A stretch of DNA of 64,000 bases from Dehalogenimonas formicexedens. GTDB lineage: Bacteria > Chloroflexota > Dehalococcoidia > Dehalococcoidales > Dehalococcoidaceae. The notes below the pieces were generated by a model. It worked only from the letters and a program-made list of their open reading frames with translations. It was not told where the DNA came from and did not search any database. Position 1 is the stretch's first letter, and every line of letters starts with the position of its first letter. The stretch is from the NCBI RefSeq assembly GCF_001953175.1, contig NZ_CP018258.1:462210-526209 (forward strand), written 5' to 3'. The translations under genes were made by a program, and so were the position numbers. Positions 24,420 to 32,629 of this stretch are shown here, one piece after another.

Positions 24420-25505
24420 ATGGCTCCACGCAAACCTCTTTCCGACCATGCGCCTACGCATGACGAGAAGGCCGAAGCCGCCATTATCGCCGCCATATTC
24501 ACTGAGCCTGAATGGTTACGTGAACTTGAGCTGACGCCCGGCGACTTCTATGACGATGACCTAAGACGTTTATACGAGACACAACTCGAACTATATGTCA
24601 GCAATAACTCCGTGACCCCGGATACCGTCTCCAGGGCAGTAGCCGGGAAAGTGGAGCAATGGGTCATCGACGGCGTTCTCAAAAATGCCAATGGCACCGA
24701 CCCCGTTGAAGCGTCCAAACTGGTACGGGAACTCTGCCTCCGGCGTGTCACCTTGAGCCTGTTTGCCAAGTGGTCAAACGCCGTGCTGACCATGGGAACC
24801 GGCGAGGAAGTGATGAAGGCCGTCAGCGAGTGTTCAGCCGAGCTTCTTGGACTCGGATTAGTCAAGGGCCACCGCTCGGTCATCTTCAGCAACCCGATCA
24901 AAATCGACACCGCCGACCCGACTTACCGGTTCCATGTGGAAACTTTGGACGGCCGATACAAGACCGATGTCTCCTTTACGGCCCGTGAGCTTGATCGGGA
25001 GTCTGATTTTGGCCGCAAAATACGCAACGTGCTGAACCTTAATCCAATTTTGCCAAAAGACTTCAAGTCGCTTATCAATCGCTTGGTTACCACATGCAAG
25101 ATCATCCCGGCACCGTCGCAGACCTCAGAAGATGATTTCATTGTCTTTTGGGTGCGTGAATGGTTTGAGCGCGCCCAGGTTGCCACGGCGAAGAAAGACC
25201 TTGCTCATGGGTATATCGTTCGTAATGGATACCGCTACTTCGTCCAATCACAGCTTCTGGCCCATCTTTCCAACAAGCTCAAACGCGCGATCTCTGCCAG
25301 TAGGCTCGTACAGGTTCTTGAGTCATACGGCTATCAAGACCTCAATACTCGCGTCTCCAGCAAGGCCATGCGGCTCCACGGCCTGCCTGAAAGTTTCTTT
25401 GAGCAAGGGGCAATGCCGCCATCTGAAGAAGTGCCCGACCTTTTCACCGAAACCGACAACAACCCAACCGTTCCGCCGCCAACAACTGATGAGTTTATGA
25501 TATGA
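24420..25505 (+). CDS. DnaB N-terminal-domain-like protein without helicase domain
   Basis: Residues 14-150 (AEAAIIAAIFTEPEWLRELE, then LTPGDFYDDDLRRLYETQLE) match the N-terminal primase-binding domain of DnaB-type helicases, but no Walker A or RecA-like core follows. The C-terminal 210 residues include helical, winged-helix-like stretches (IVRNGYRYFVQSQLLAHLSN). At 361 aa it is probably a replication or initiation protein of element A. Repeats that look like iterons lie 110 bases after its stop, which supports this. Confidence 0.6.
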   Translation: MAPRKPLSDHAPTHDEKAEAAIIAAIFTEPEWLRELELTPGDFYDDDLRRLYETQLELYVSNNSVTPDTVSRAVAGKVEQWVIDGVLKNANGTDPVEASKLVRELCLRRVTLSLFAKWSNAVLTMGTGEEVMKAVSECSAELLGLGLVKGHRSVIFSNPIKIDTADPTYRFHVETLDGRYKTDVSFTARELDRESDFGRKIRNVLNLNPILPKDFKSLINRLVTTCKIIPAPSQTSEDDFIVFWVREWFERAQVATAKKDLAHGYIVRNGYRYFVQSQLLAHLSNKLKRAISASRLVQVLESYGYQDLNTRVSSKAMRLHGLPESFFEQGAMPPSEEVPDLFTETDNNPTVPPPTTDEFMI

Positions 25506-25612
25506 CAGTAACATTCCTTAACGTCACCATGTGGCCTCAAGCCCTGCGACCAATAAATCGGCCTTTTATATATATACAAAATAAAAAAATACACACCTCT
25601 TTTGAAAATGTA

Positions 25613-25695
25613 TGTCGCTAATGTCGCTTAAACCTAGTCTACCGTCGCTAATGTCGCATGTTGCTTTTGTTGCTTTGAGTGCGACATTAGCGACA
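25613..25695. repeat. Iteron-like repeats TCGCTAATGTCGC
   Basis: TGTCGCTAATGTCGC at 25613-25627 is repeated directly at 25644-25657 and in perfect inversion (GCGACATTAGCGACA) at 25681-25695. Each copy contains two GTCGC-type units. The AT-rich stretch just upstream (25565-25600) would melt easily. The arrangement fits a replication origin or a protein-binding site of element A, next to the DnaB-N-like gene. Confidence 0.6.
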
Positions 25696-25807
25696 GGTGT
25701 TAAAGGTTATCAACTTAATAAAATTACCACCTATCTGGAAGTCGCGCGCGCGCGATGCTCGCTATGCGAGGGCAAAAATTCCTATATATATTAAAGGGCG
25801 ATTTGAA

Positions 25808-26203
25808 ATGATAGTTTTCCAGCAACAGCGGAGTCTTGGCGACTGGTGCGCCTTTTACATTGGCTTGATCATCATGGTTCAGGAGTTGGATGAGGCGGCC
25901 AAGGCCCAAGGATGGCTGACCGACCGCATTGCCTACCGGCTTACACTGGCATCCTATGGGCGGCTGTTGGCTGGGTGGAAACTTCAGGTCAAACCTCTAC
26001 TGTATGCGGAAAATGGTTCGGGAACAAAACGCCCCCCTTCAATAGATAGTAGGCGAGAGCCCTCCTGGTGGCGAATGCGCCATTTCCAGCCATTCCCTGC
26101 CGGATTCTATGCCTACCAATCTCGAGCCTGCCATATACACTACTCGATGACAAAACCCACTTCCTCAACCGCTCCATCATTCCCAAGGGTGGATTGCTCT
26201 TGA
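25808..26203 (+). CDS. Hypothetical protein, 131 aa
   Basis: ATG 25808 begins IVFQQQRSLGDWCAFYIGLI, then a helical stretch (TDRIAYRLTLASYGRLLAGW). The second half (RPPSIDSRREPSWWRMRHFQ and on) looks low in coding quality. Preceded by an AT-rich leader. Unrecognised; similar short genes precede recombinases in related elements, but that is from memory only. Confidence 0.4.
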   Translation: MIVFQQQRSLGDWCAFYIGLIIMVQELDEAAKAQGWLTDRIAYRLTLASYGRLLAGWKLQVKPLLYAENGSGTKRPPSIDSRREPSWWRMRHFQPFPAGFYAYQSRACHIHYSMTKPTSSTAPSFPRVDCS

Positions 26204-26348
26204 AGCCGGTTTGGAGCTATCCCAAGCGGTATCTCTCCGTTTCATGGGATTGTCGCCGAGTAATTTTCCAAACGAGTAAAACTTCTGCGGGAATCATCAT
26301 CGGAGGCAAACAGCTATGAAATATCAAACCCTAACTAGCGTTTGAACC

Positions 26349-26371
26349 TTTACAATATGCCCTATTGTAAA
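26349..26371. promoter_or_regulatory. Perfect dyad before element A recombinase
   Basis: TTTACAATA-TGCCC-TATTGTAAA is a 9-base perfect inverted repeat 68 bases before the recombinase ATG. Its TTACAAT half-site is the one found in the dyads before the XRE-ImmA-PIN operon, so the same repressor may bind here. Confidence 0.6.
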
Positions 26372-26438
26372 TGCTGGAGGTCAACTTTGAGCGTGTGATA
26401 CCCTTCGATATGGGATTTTCAACGTAAGGGGGCACAAA

Positions 26439-28043
26439 ATGAACACGGGAGCGATCTACGCCAGGGTAAGCACCGAAGATCAAGCCACTGGCGGAACGTC
26501 ACTTGGAACTCAAGTGCAAAAGGCGATGTTGAAGGCTCAAGAACTAGGCTGGAACGTGCCTGAAGGCTACATCATCACGGAAGACCATTCGGGCAAGGAC
26601 TTACACCGTCCAGGCCTGAAAAAAGCCCTAGAATTGGCGCGAAGCCGCTCGATAACCGGTATCATTTTTTTTACCCTCGACCGGCTTTACCGACCAGATC
26701 AGCCGGGTGACGAATGGCGGGTTTTCGAGGTACTACAGCGTTTCCAAGATCAAGGGGTTAAAGTTGAATGGGTAGACGCTTCCATATCGTCCCGCGAAGG
26801 CCCGTTTTCCGGTGTGATGATGTATCTCGACTCATGGCGAGCGGGTGAAGAACGACGGAAAATCATCGAGCGCACGGTACGCGGCAAAAAAGCACGCGCC
26901 TCGGAAGGCAGAATGCCGCAAGGAACAGGGAAGGGCATTTTTGGCTACGACTACGACGTCATAACTAAAACCCGGAGGATCAACGAGGCGCAAGCCTCGA
27001 CGGTTAGGCAGCTATTTGATTGGACAACACAGGGATATTCAATTCACGGGATGGCTAAGAAGCTGAATGGCGACGGCATTCAGGCCTTTTCCGGGGGTCG
27101 GTGGCATCCATTAACTATCAGGCGCATAGTGACTAATTCTGTTTATGCTGGACAATCTTTTTATGGCCGCACGCAGCGCGTTGTTGATAAAGATGGTAAA
27201 TCCCACGTTAGAGAGACGCCCCGGAGTCAGTGGATCGAAATGCCAGGTGTTACACCCGCCATTATCACGGATGACAAGTTTCAGGCTGCTCAGGCTGCAC
27301 TTGGAGGTACGAAGCGACGGGTATTTTCGGAGCCCCGAAAAAATCTCCTATCAGGGTATATCCATTGCGGGGTTTGCGGTCACAGACTTACTGGATCAGT
27401 TCTTAAACAGAAATACGCCTATTATTACTGCCGCAACAATTGGGAACGTTACGGGCACACGTGTTCACAAGGTTACGTCAAGGCTCCAGAACTTGAAGCG
27501 AGGATATGGCAAACCGTGGGCGACATTCTACAAAACCCCGATCTGATACTGTCGGAGATGCGTAGGAGCCACAACCAATCCCTTCCGCACTTGGATGAGA
27601 CCGAGAGCAAGCTCAAAAAAGAATCAGCGTCTTTAGCGGAACAAGAGAAGCGTTTGGTGAGGCTATATGCCTTGGGAGAGGTCAACGAGATGTTTATCCT
27701 TCAGGAAACGAGAACCTTAAAAACGCGTCAAGATGCAGCGCAGCGACACCTAGAGGAAATAAGAAAACAGCGTTTGCAGATTATGAGCCTGCTGGATTCT
27801 CAAGCCAGAATAACAGAAGCGTGCCAGTTGGTGTCAGCCAATCTAGCACGCTTAACCTTTGATCAAAAACGCTTGGCGCTCGAGGCCATAAAGACCGAGG
27901 TTTGGGTTTACCCGGATCGGGTTGAACTACGCGGCAAATTGCCTACGTCTTCCCTCACCATTGCACGAACATCGGCATCACAACATGGACGTAGTTGTCA
28001 GTTCCAACCGGCCTCAGTACACCGGGGGATGAGGGTCCGGTGA
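26439..28043 (+). CDS. Large serine recombinase of element A
   Basis: The catalytic domain begins AIYARVSTEDQ (Ser11) and continues FFTLDRLYRPDQPGDE. The recombinase domain has RTVRGKKARASEGRMPQGTG. A zinc ribbon (CGVCGHRLTGS...YYYCRNN...TCSQG) and a coiled coil follow. At 534 aa it is a normal large serine integrase. An RBS-like GTAAGGGGG precedes the ATG. Its last 89 bases overlap the 3' end of dnaN in the opposite direction: the final 29 codons (from TIARTSASQHGR) are read from the antisense of dnaN. The site it uses is therefore the dnaN end. Confidence 0.9.
   Translation: MNTGAIYARVSTEDQATGGTSLGTQVQKAMLKAQELGWNVPEGYIITEDHSGKDLHRPGLKKALELARSRSITGIIFFTLDRLYRPDQPGDEWRVFEVLQRFQDQGVKVEWVDASISSREGPFSGVMMYLDSWRAGEERRKIIERTVRGKKARASEGRMPQGTGKGIFGYDYDVITKTRRINEAQASTVRQLFDWTTQGYSIHGMAKKLNGDGIQAFSGGRWHPLTIRRIVTNSVYAGQSFYGRTQRVVDKDGKSHVRETPRSQWIEMPGVTPAIITDDKFQAAQAALGGTKRRVFSEPRKNLLSGYIHCGVCGHRLTGSVLKQKYAYYYCRNNWERYGHTCSQGYVKAPELEARIWQTVGDILQNPDLILSEMRRSHNQSLPHLDETESKLKKESASLAEQEKRLVRLYALGEVNEMFILQETRTLKTRQDAAQRHLEEIRKQRLQIMSLLDSQARITEACQLVSANLARLTFDQKRLALEAIKTEVWVYPDRVELRGKLPTSSLTIARTSASQHGRSCQFQPASVHRGMRVR
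27955..27978 (-). repeat. dnaN-end attachment site (intact copy)
   Basis: The last codons of dnaN, ATGTTCGTGCAATGGTGA preceded by CCG, form the site repeated at 15215-15238 and 11133-11156. It is the right-hand boundary of the integrated stack. Confidence 0.8.
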
Positions 28044-29085
28044 CCTCGAGGGCGACCTGGTCTTCCGAGAGTACGCTCAGGACGTCCAGCAGGTATTTGC
28101 CATTGAAGGCTATCTTTGATTCTTCACCCGAAACCGCCGCGTCCAGTTCCGCCTGGTCATCGCCGATCTCTTCGCTACGGGCGGTGATCGACAACCGGCC
28201 GGGCGCCTTGCCTCCACCCGGTGTCATGATCAGGCGAACTATGCCGCCGCCATCACGGGCGAAAATCTGGGCGGTCTTGGCAGCCATCAGGAACTGCGCG
28301 ACTTCGATAACGGATCGGGTGGTGTGGGACTGGGGAATTATCTGGTTGTACTGCGGGAAAGATCCCTGGAGCAGTTGAGACACCAACTCGATGTTCTTGA
28401 GTCGGAAAAGGATCTGGCTCTTCTGCGAATCAACGGTGATGCCGATGGTTTCTTCGCCGTCGGTTATAAGCCGTGAAACCTCGGACAGGGTCTTGGAGGG
28501 GATGATCGCCTTGACTTTCTGCGAGGCCGGTTCAGCCAGGGCCATCTTGTAAACGGCCAGCCTGAAGCCATCGGCGGCGGCAAGGGTCAGGACTCCGCCG
28601 TCAAACTCGGCATTGATACCCGTTAAAACCGGCCGGCTCTCATCAGTGGCGGCGGCAAAAACGACGCGGGCGATGCCTTTTTTAAACTCGTTGACATCAA
28701 TTTTGACCGAGACCCCGCCCTCAACCTTGGGGATCGGCGGGAAATCCTTGGCGTCAACGCCGGTCATGCGCGCCTCAAAGCGGCGGCACTTGAGGGTCAT
28801 TATCTTTTTGGCGGAAAGGGCGATCTCGATCTTGTCATTGGGCAGGGTGGCGACGAAGTCGGTAAGGAGCTTGGCGGGAACGGTGGTGGCGCCCTCTTCC
28901 TCTACCTTGGCGCCGATCCAGCAGGACACGGCCATTTCCAGGTTGGTGGCCGACAGTTTCAACCTTCCTTCATCGGTGGAAAGGAGAACGTTATTGGTAA
29001 TCGGCAGGGTCGAGCGAGACGCCGCGGCGCGTCCGACTATCGCCAAGCCCTTGGAAAGGTTCTCTTGTAAGCAGGATAAACGCAT
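27955..29085 (-). CDS. dnaN: DNA polymerase III beta subunit (sliding clamp)
   Basis: At 376 aa it is a normal length. It starts MRLSCLQENLSKGLAIVGRA and has the three-domain clamp repeat. The C-terminus (VHVVMPMFVQW) carries the M-P-M-F/R type end that faces the polymerase-binding pocket. It tethers polymerase III to DNA. The reading frame is intact although a recombinase gene overlaps its end by 89 bases, so integration rebuilt the end without loss. RBS GGAGG lies just upstream (ccggaggacc). Confidence 0.95.
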   Translation of the reverse strand: MRLSCLQENLSKGLAIVGRAAASRSTLPITNNVLLSTDEGRLKLSATNLEMAVSCWIGAKVEEEGATTVPAKLLTDFVATLPNDKIEIALSAKKIMTLKCRRFEARMTGVDAKDFPPIPKVEGGVSVKIDVNEFKKGIARVVFAAATDESRPVLTGINAEFDGGVLTLAAADGFRLAVYKMALAEPASQKVKAIIPSKTLSEVSRLITDGEETIGITVDSQKSQILFRLKNIELVSQLLQGSFPQYNQIIPQSHTTRSVIEVAQFLMAAKTAQIFARDGGGIVRLIMTPGGGKAPGRLSITARSEEIGDDQAELDAAVSGEESKIAFNGKYLLDVLSVLSEDQVALEVTGPSSPGVLRPVGTDNYVHVVMPMFVQW

Positions 29086-29179
29086 TTTGGGGTCCTCCGG
29101 TTCTAACTAGGTAGTGTCAGATTATATAACGCCGATAGCTGCTAGGCAATCATTTTTTTGATGATTTTACAGGGAAATA

Positions 29180-30454
29180 TCATTCGTACCGCAGGGCTTC
29201 GACAGGGTCGAGCCGGGCGGCGCGACTGGCGGGATACAGGCCGGCCAGCAAGGAAATTGCGGTGGTGAGGGCGATGACTCCCGGCACGAGCCAAAAGCTG
29301 AAAACCGATAGTTTGAACCCGGGAAAGTTCGATAAAAAGGTTTGGGCGCCGATGACGTTCAAAAGTTGTCCCAGAACCAGGGCCAAAATAACCCCGATGC
29401 CACCGCCGAGGAAACCCAGGGCGGCTCCTTCGGTGGTAAACAGGGCGCGGATATTGGAGCGGGTGGCGCCGACGGCTTTCATCACGCCGATCTCCCGGGT
29501 GCGTTCATGGATCGCCATGAGCAGTGTATTGATGATACCGATGGCGGCGACGACCAGGGCGATAATCCCGAACGCCGACAGCCCGACCTGAATGACGCTG
29601 AACACCCGGTTGATTTCGGCCAGGATGTCATCGGCGGTCAGGGCATTGAAGCCCAGCGACTTCACCGCCGCGGCTATCGTGCCTACCCGGGAGGCGTTCT
29701 CAGCCTTGACCTGGACGGTGAATCCGGGCTGCTGCTCCGAGTAGCGCAGGGGGTTGTCCTGGTAGTACCGCGCCATTTCAATGGCATCGGTTTGGGTTAT
29801 CAGCAGTTGCGCCGATGAAACCTTTTTGTCGATGACGCCCTGGATGGTGAAGGTGAAATCCCGGGTGTCGGTGTTGTAGGCCAGTTGTTTGCCGACGGAC
29901 ACGATGACCTTTCTGCCGATGACCGATTGATCCACACTCCATCCAAAAGCCGTGAGGTAGTCATAGGAGATGAGGCATTTCCCGGTATCGCCGTCCGATA
30001 TCGTCGAACCGAGAAACAGCGGCCGGATGGCGGCTTCATAGGCCGGGGCGCCGCTGACGTCGACGGTATACATCCTGGCGCTGTCTTCAGGCTGAACGTA
30101 ACGGGCCTGGACGCTCACCAGGTAATCGACCCGTTCGACGCCGGGGATCGACTTTATTTTGGAGATGTCCTCCGCGGTGAAAGGCTGAACCACCGTATTG
30201 ACACTGGTGATCTCCTGAGGCCCGCCGTTACCCCGGAAAACATTAATGTCCCGGCCGGAGGAAACGATGACTGCGTCCTCGGGGAAGGTTTGGCCGAACT
30301 GGCCGACGATAAAGCCCTTAAGGCCGTCGCCGAGGGAGGCCATCAGGGCAATAAGAGTGGCGCCGATAACCACCGCGGCAATGGTCAGCACTGTCCGGAG
30401 CTTTCGCCGCCAGAGGTTGGAAAACGCCATCGACAAGATTTCACTAAACCGCAC
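29180..30454 (-). CDS. ABC transporter permease, MacB/FtsX type
   Basis: An N-terminal membrane helix (RTVLTIAAVVIGATLIALMA) is followed by a large extracytoplasmic MacB-type core domain (residues about 50-250) and three C-terminal helices with the FtsX signature (HERTREIGVMKAVGATRSNI). At 424 aa it is complete. The stop of the ATPase gene overlaps the start (30444-30454), so the two form one exporter. Substrate unknown; relatives export antibiotics, peptides or lipoproteins. Confidence 0.88.
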   Translation of the reverse strand: MRFSEILSMAFSNLWRRKLRTVLTIAAVVIGATLIALMASLGDGLKGFIVGQFGQTFPEDAVIVSSGRDINVFRGNGGPQEITSVNTVVQPFTAEDISKIKSIPGVERVDYLVSVQARYVQPEDSARMYTVDVSGAPAYEAAIRPLFLGSTISDGDTGKCLISYDYLTAFGWSVDQSVIGRKVIVSVGKQLAYNTDTRDFTFTIQGVIDKKVSSAQLLITQTDAIEMARYYQDNPLRYSEQQPGFTVQVKAENASRVGTIAAAVKSLGFNALTADDILAEINRVFSVIQVGLSAFGIIALVVAAIGIINTLLMAIHERTREIGVMKAVGATRSNIRALFTTEGAALGFLGGGIGVILALVLGQLLNVIGAQTFLSNFPGFKLSVFSFWLVPGVIALTTAISLLAGLYPASRAARLDPVEALRYE

Positions 30455-31133
30455 GGGTGTCTCCGATAATCAAGCCGTCCCGGAGGGTGACGATCCTCCG
30501 GGCGCGTTTTGCCAATTCGCCGTCGTGGGTGGCTACAATCAGGGTGATGCCCTGTTCCCGGTTCAAATTTCCCAGGAGTTCCATGATACGGACGCCGTTG
30601 ACCGAATCAAGGTTGCCGGTCGGCTCGTCGGCGACAATGATGCTGGGGTTGGTAACCAACGCCCTGGCGATGGAAACCCGCTGGCGCTCCCCGCCGGAAA
30701 GCTGGTTCGGGCGGTGGTCCGCCCGGTGGCTCATGCCCACGGCGTCCAGGGCTTTCCGGGCACGGGACAATCTTTCATTCTTCTCGGTTCCGGCGAACAG
30801 GAGAGGGATAGCCACGTTCTCCAGGGCGGTGTATGTCGGATGGAGATGAAAGGCCTGGAAGACGAAACCGATGTTTCGATTACGGTAGGCGGCAAGTTCT
30901 TTATCGGTGGCCCGGCTCAGATCATGCCCGTCCACGGTGATGCTGCCCGCCGACGGCGTGTCCAGGCCGCCTATCAGGTGGAGGAGGGTGCTTTTGCCTG
31001 AACCCGACGGCCCGACGAAAGCGGCGAATTCACCCTTCGGAATGTCGATGCTGACACCCGCCAGGGCATGAACGAATTCATCCCCGAGGTGGTAGTCTTT
31101 TTTCAGGTCTCGAACCTCAATAAAAGCAGTCAT
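30444..31133 (-). CDS. ABC transporter ATP-binding protein, LolD/MacB type
   Basis: Walker A GPSGSGKST (near residue 40), Q-loop FVFQAFHLHP, signature LSGGERQR and Walker B IIVADEPTGNLDS are all present in 229 aa. EPTGNLDS is typical of the MacB/LolD branch, which pairs with FtsX-like permeases. It overlaps the permease gene and follows pyk by 14 bases, so it could be co-transcribed with pyk, though the products are unrelated. Confidence 0.92.
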   Translation of the reverse strand: MTAFIEVRDLKKDYHLGDEFVHALAGVSIDIPKGEFAAFVGPSGSGKSTLLHLIGGLDTPSAGSITVDGHDLSRATDKELAAYRNRNIGFVFQAFHLHPTYTALENVAIPLLFAGTEKNERLSRARKALDAVGMSHRADHRPNQLSGGERQRVSIARALVTNPSIIVADEPTGNLDSVNGVRIMELLGNLNREQGITLIVATHDGELAKRARRIVTLRDGLIIGDTRAV

Positions 31134-31147
31134 ACTATAAGAAACGT

Positions 31148-32587
31148 CTAATCGATCTCCTGGACCTTGAGCAGGTTGGTGGTCCCGGCTTTGCCGAGCG
31201 GAATGCCGCCGGTGACGATGATGTTTTGCCCGGTTTCAGCCAGGTTGATCTTCTTGCAGATATCGACCGCGGTCGAAAACAGATCGTCAACCGTTTCCGG
31301 GGTGGAAATCTGCTGTGCCTGAACCCCCCAGTTGAGGATAAGCCGCCGGCAAGTATCGATGTTGGGGGATATGGCCAGGATCGGGGTGCTGGGGCGGTAC
31401 TTGGAAACACGGCCGGCGGTAGAGCCTGAAGAGGTGAAGGCGACGATGGCGGCGGATTCCAGCCGTCTGGCGGTCAGGCAGGCATTGTATGAGATGAGTT
31501 CCTCGGTCTGGTTCGAAAGCCAGGAATCCCGTTCAGCGATCCATTGGTCATAAGGTAAGTCTTTTTCAGTCTCGACGGCTACCGCCGCCATCATCGATAC
31601 CGCCTGGACCGGGTATTTGCCGATGGAGGTCTCCGCCGAAAGCATGACCGCGTCGGTGCCGTCGAAGATGGCGTTGGAGACATCGCTGACCTCCGCCCGG
31701 GTGGGGCGGGGCGAATTGATCATCGATTCCAGCATCTGAGTTGCTGTTATCACCGGTTTGCCGGCGCGGTTGGATTTGTGAATGATCTCTTTTTGGACGA
31801 GCGGAAGCCGCTCGAGCGGGATGTCGACCCCCAGGTCGCCTCGGGCGACCATGACGGCATCGGATTCAGCCAGGATGGCATCGAAGACTTTGACGGCGGT
31901 GCCCCGCTCGATCTTGGCAACGAGCGGGAGGTCGGCGTTTTTCTTTTTGATAAGATCGCGTACCTGAATCAAGTCTTCGGCTCTGCTGACGAACGACAAG
32001 GCGATGAAATCCGGTTTTTGGCTGACGGCAAATTCGATATAAGCCTGAAGCTGGCCGGTCATAAAGGGCATGCTCGATGTCTTGCCGGGCACGGCGATGC
32101 CGCGGCCCGCGGTCAGCGGTCCGCCAACGAGTACGGTGCAACCGACATCGGTGTCCTTGACCGTATCGCACTTCAATTGGAGAGAACCATCGTCAACAAG
32201 GATGATGTCGCCGGGTTTCACGTCATCGGGGAAGGTCGGCAGGTTCACGGAGACCAAGGAGCTATTTCCAACAACTTGTTTGGTGGTCAGGGTGATCGGT
32301 TCGCCTTTCCTTAATTGCACGACCGGGTTGGAGAGAGGGCCGGAACGGTATTTTGGTCCCGGGATGTCGATCAGGATGGCGACCGGTATGCCCGCTCTGT
32401 CACTCTCGGAACGCACTCTGGCGATATACTCGGCGTGGTCATCGAGCGTACCATGGGACAGATTCAACCGGGCTATGTTCATGCCAGCCTTGATCAGGTC
32501 GGCGATGACCTCCGGCGTGCCCGTGGCGGGGCCGATGGTAGCGACGATTTTTGTTCTTCTGAAGGGAGCCTTTTTTCTGTTTGACAT
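31148..32587 (-). CDS. pyk: Pyruvate kinase
   Basis: Converts phosphoenolpyruvate and ADP to pyruvate and ATP at the end of glycolysis. RRTKIVATIGPATGTPEVIA at the start, KIERGTAV (active-site Lys), VMVARGDLGVDIPLERLPLV and TRAEVSDVSNAIFDGTDAVM (Thr, Asp, metal sites) are all present. At 479 aa it has barrel, lid and regulatory domain. The N-terminus is basic (MSNRKKAPFRR). It lies after mutS on the same strand with a 42-base gap. Confidence 0.95.
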   Translation of the reverse strand: MSNRKKAPFRRTKIVATIGPATGTPEVIADLIKAGMNIARLNLSHGTLDDHAEYIARVRSESDRAGIPVAILIDIPGPKYRSGPLSNPVVQLRKGEPITLTTKQVVGNSSLVSVNLPTFPDDVKPGDIILVDDGSLQLKCDTVKDTDVGCTVLVGGPLTAGRGIAVPGKTSSMPFMTGQLQAYIEFAVSQKPDFIALSFVSRAEDLIQVRDLIKKKNADLPLVAKIERGTAVKVFDAILAESDAVMVARGDLGVDIPLERLPLVQKEIIHKSNRAGKPVITATQMLESMINSPRPTRAEVSDVSNAIFDGTDAVMLSAETSIGKYPVQAVSMMAAVAVETEKDLPYDQWIAERDSWLSNQTEELISYNACLTARRLESAAIVAFTSSGSTAGRVSKYRPSTPILAISPNIDTCRRLILNWGVQAQQISTPETVDDLFSTAVDICKKINLAETGQNIIVTGGIPLGKAGTTNLLKVQEID

Positions 32588-32629
32588 ATCAGGTTATTAT
32601 CACACGAGAGGCGACGACGCTCAAAGGGA

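Noticed and set aside
29262-30469. Long plus-strand open frames opposite the ABC permease gene
   Set aside because: They are antisense shadows of a GC-rich gene whose own product has clear MacB/FtsX domains.
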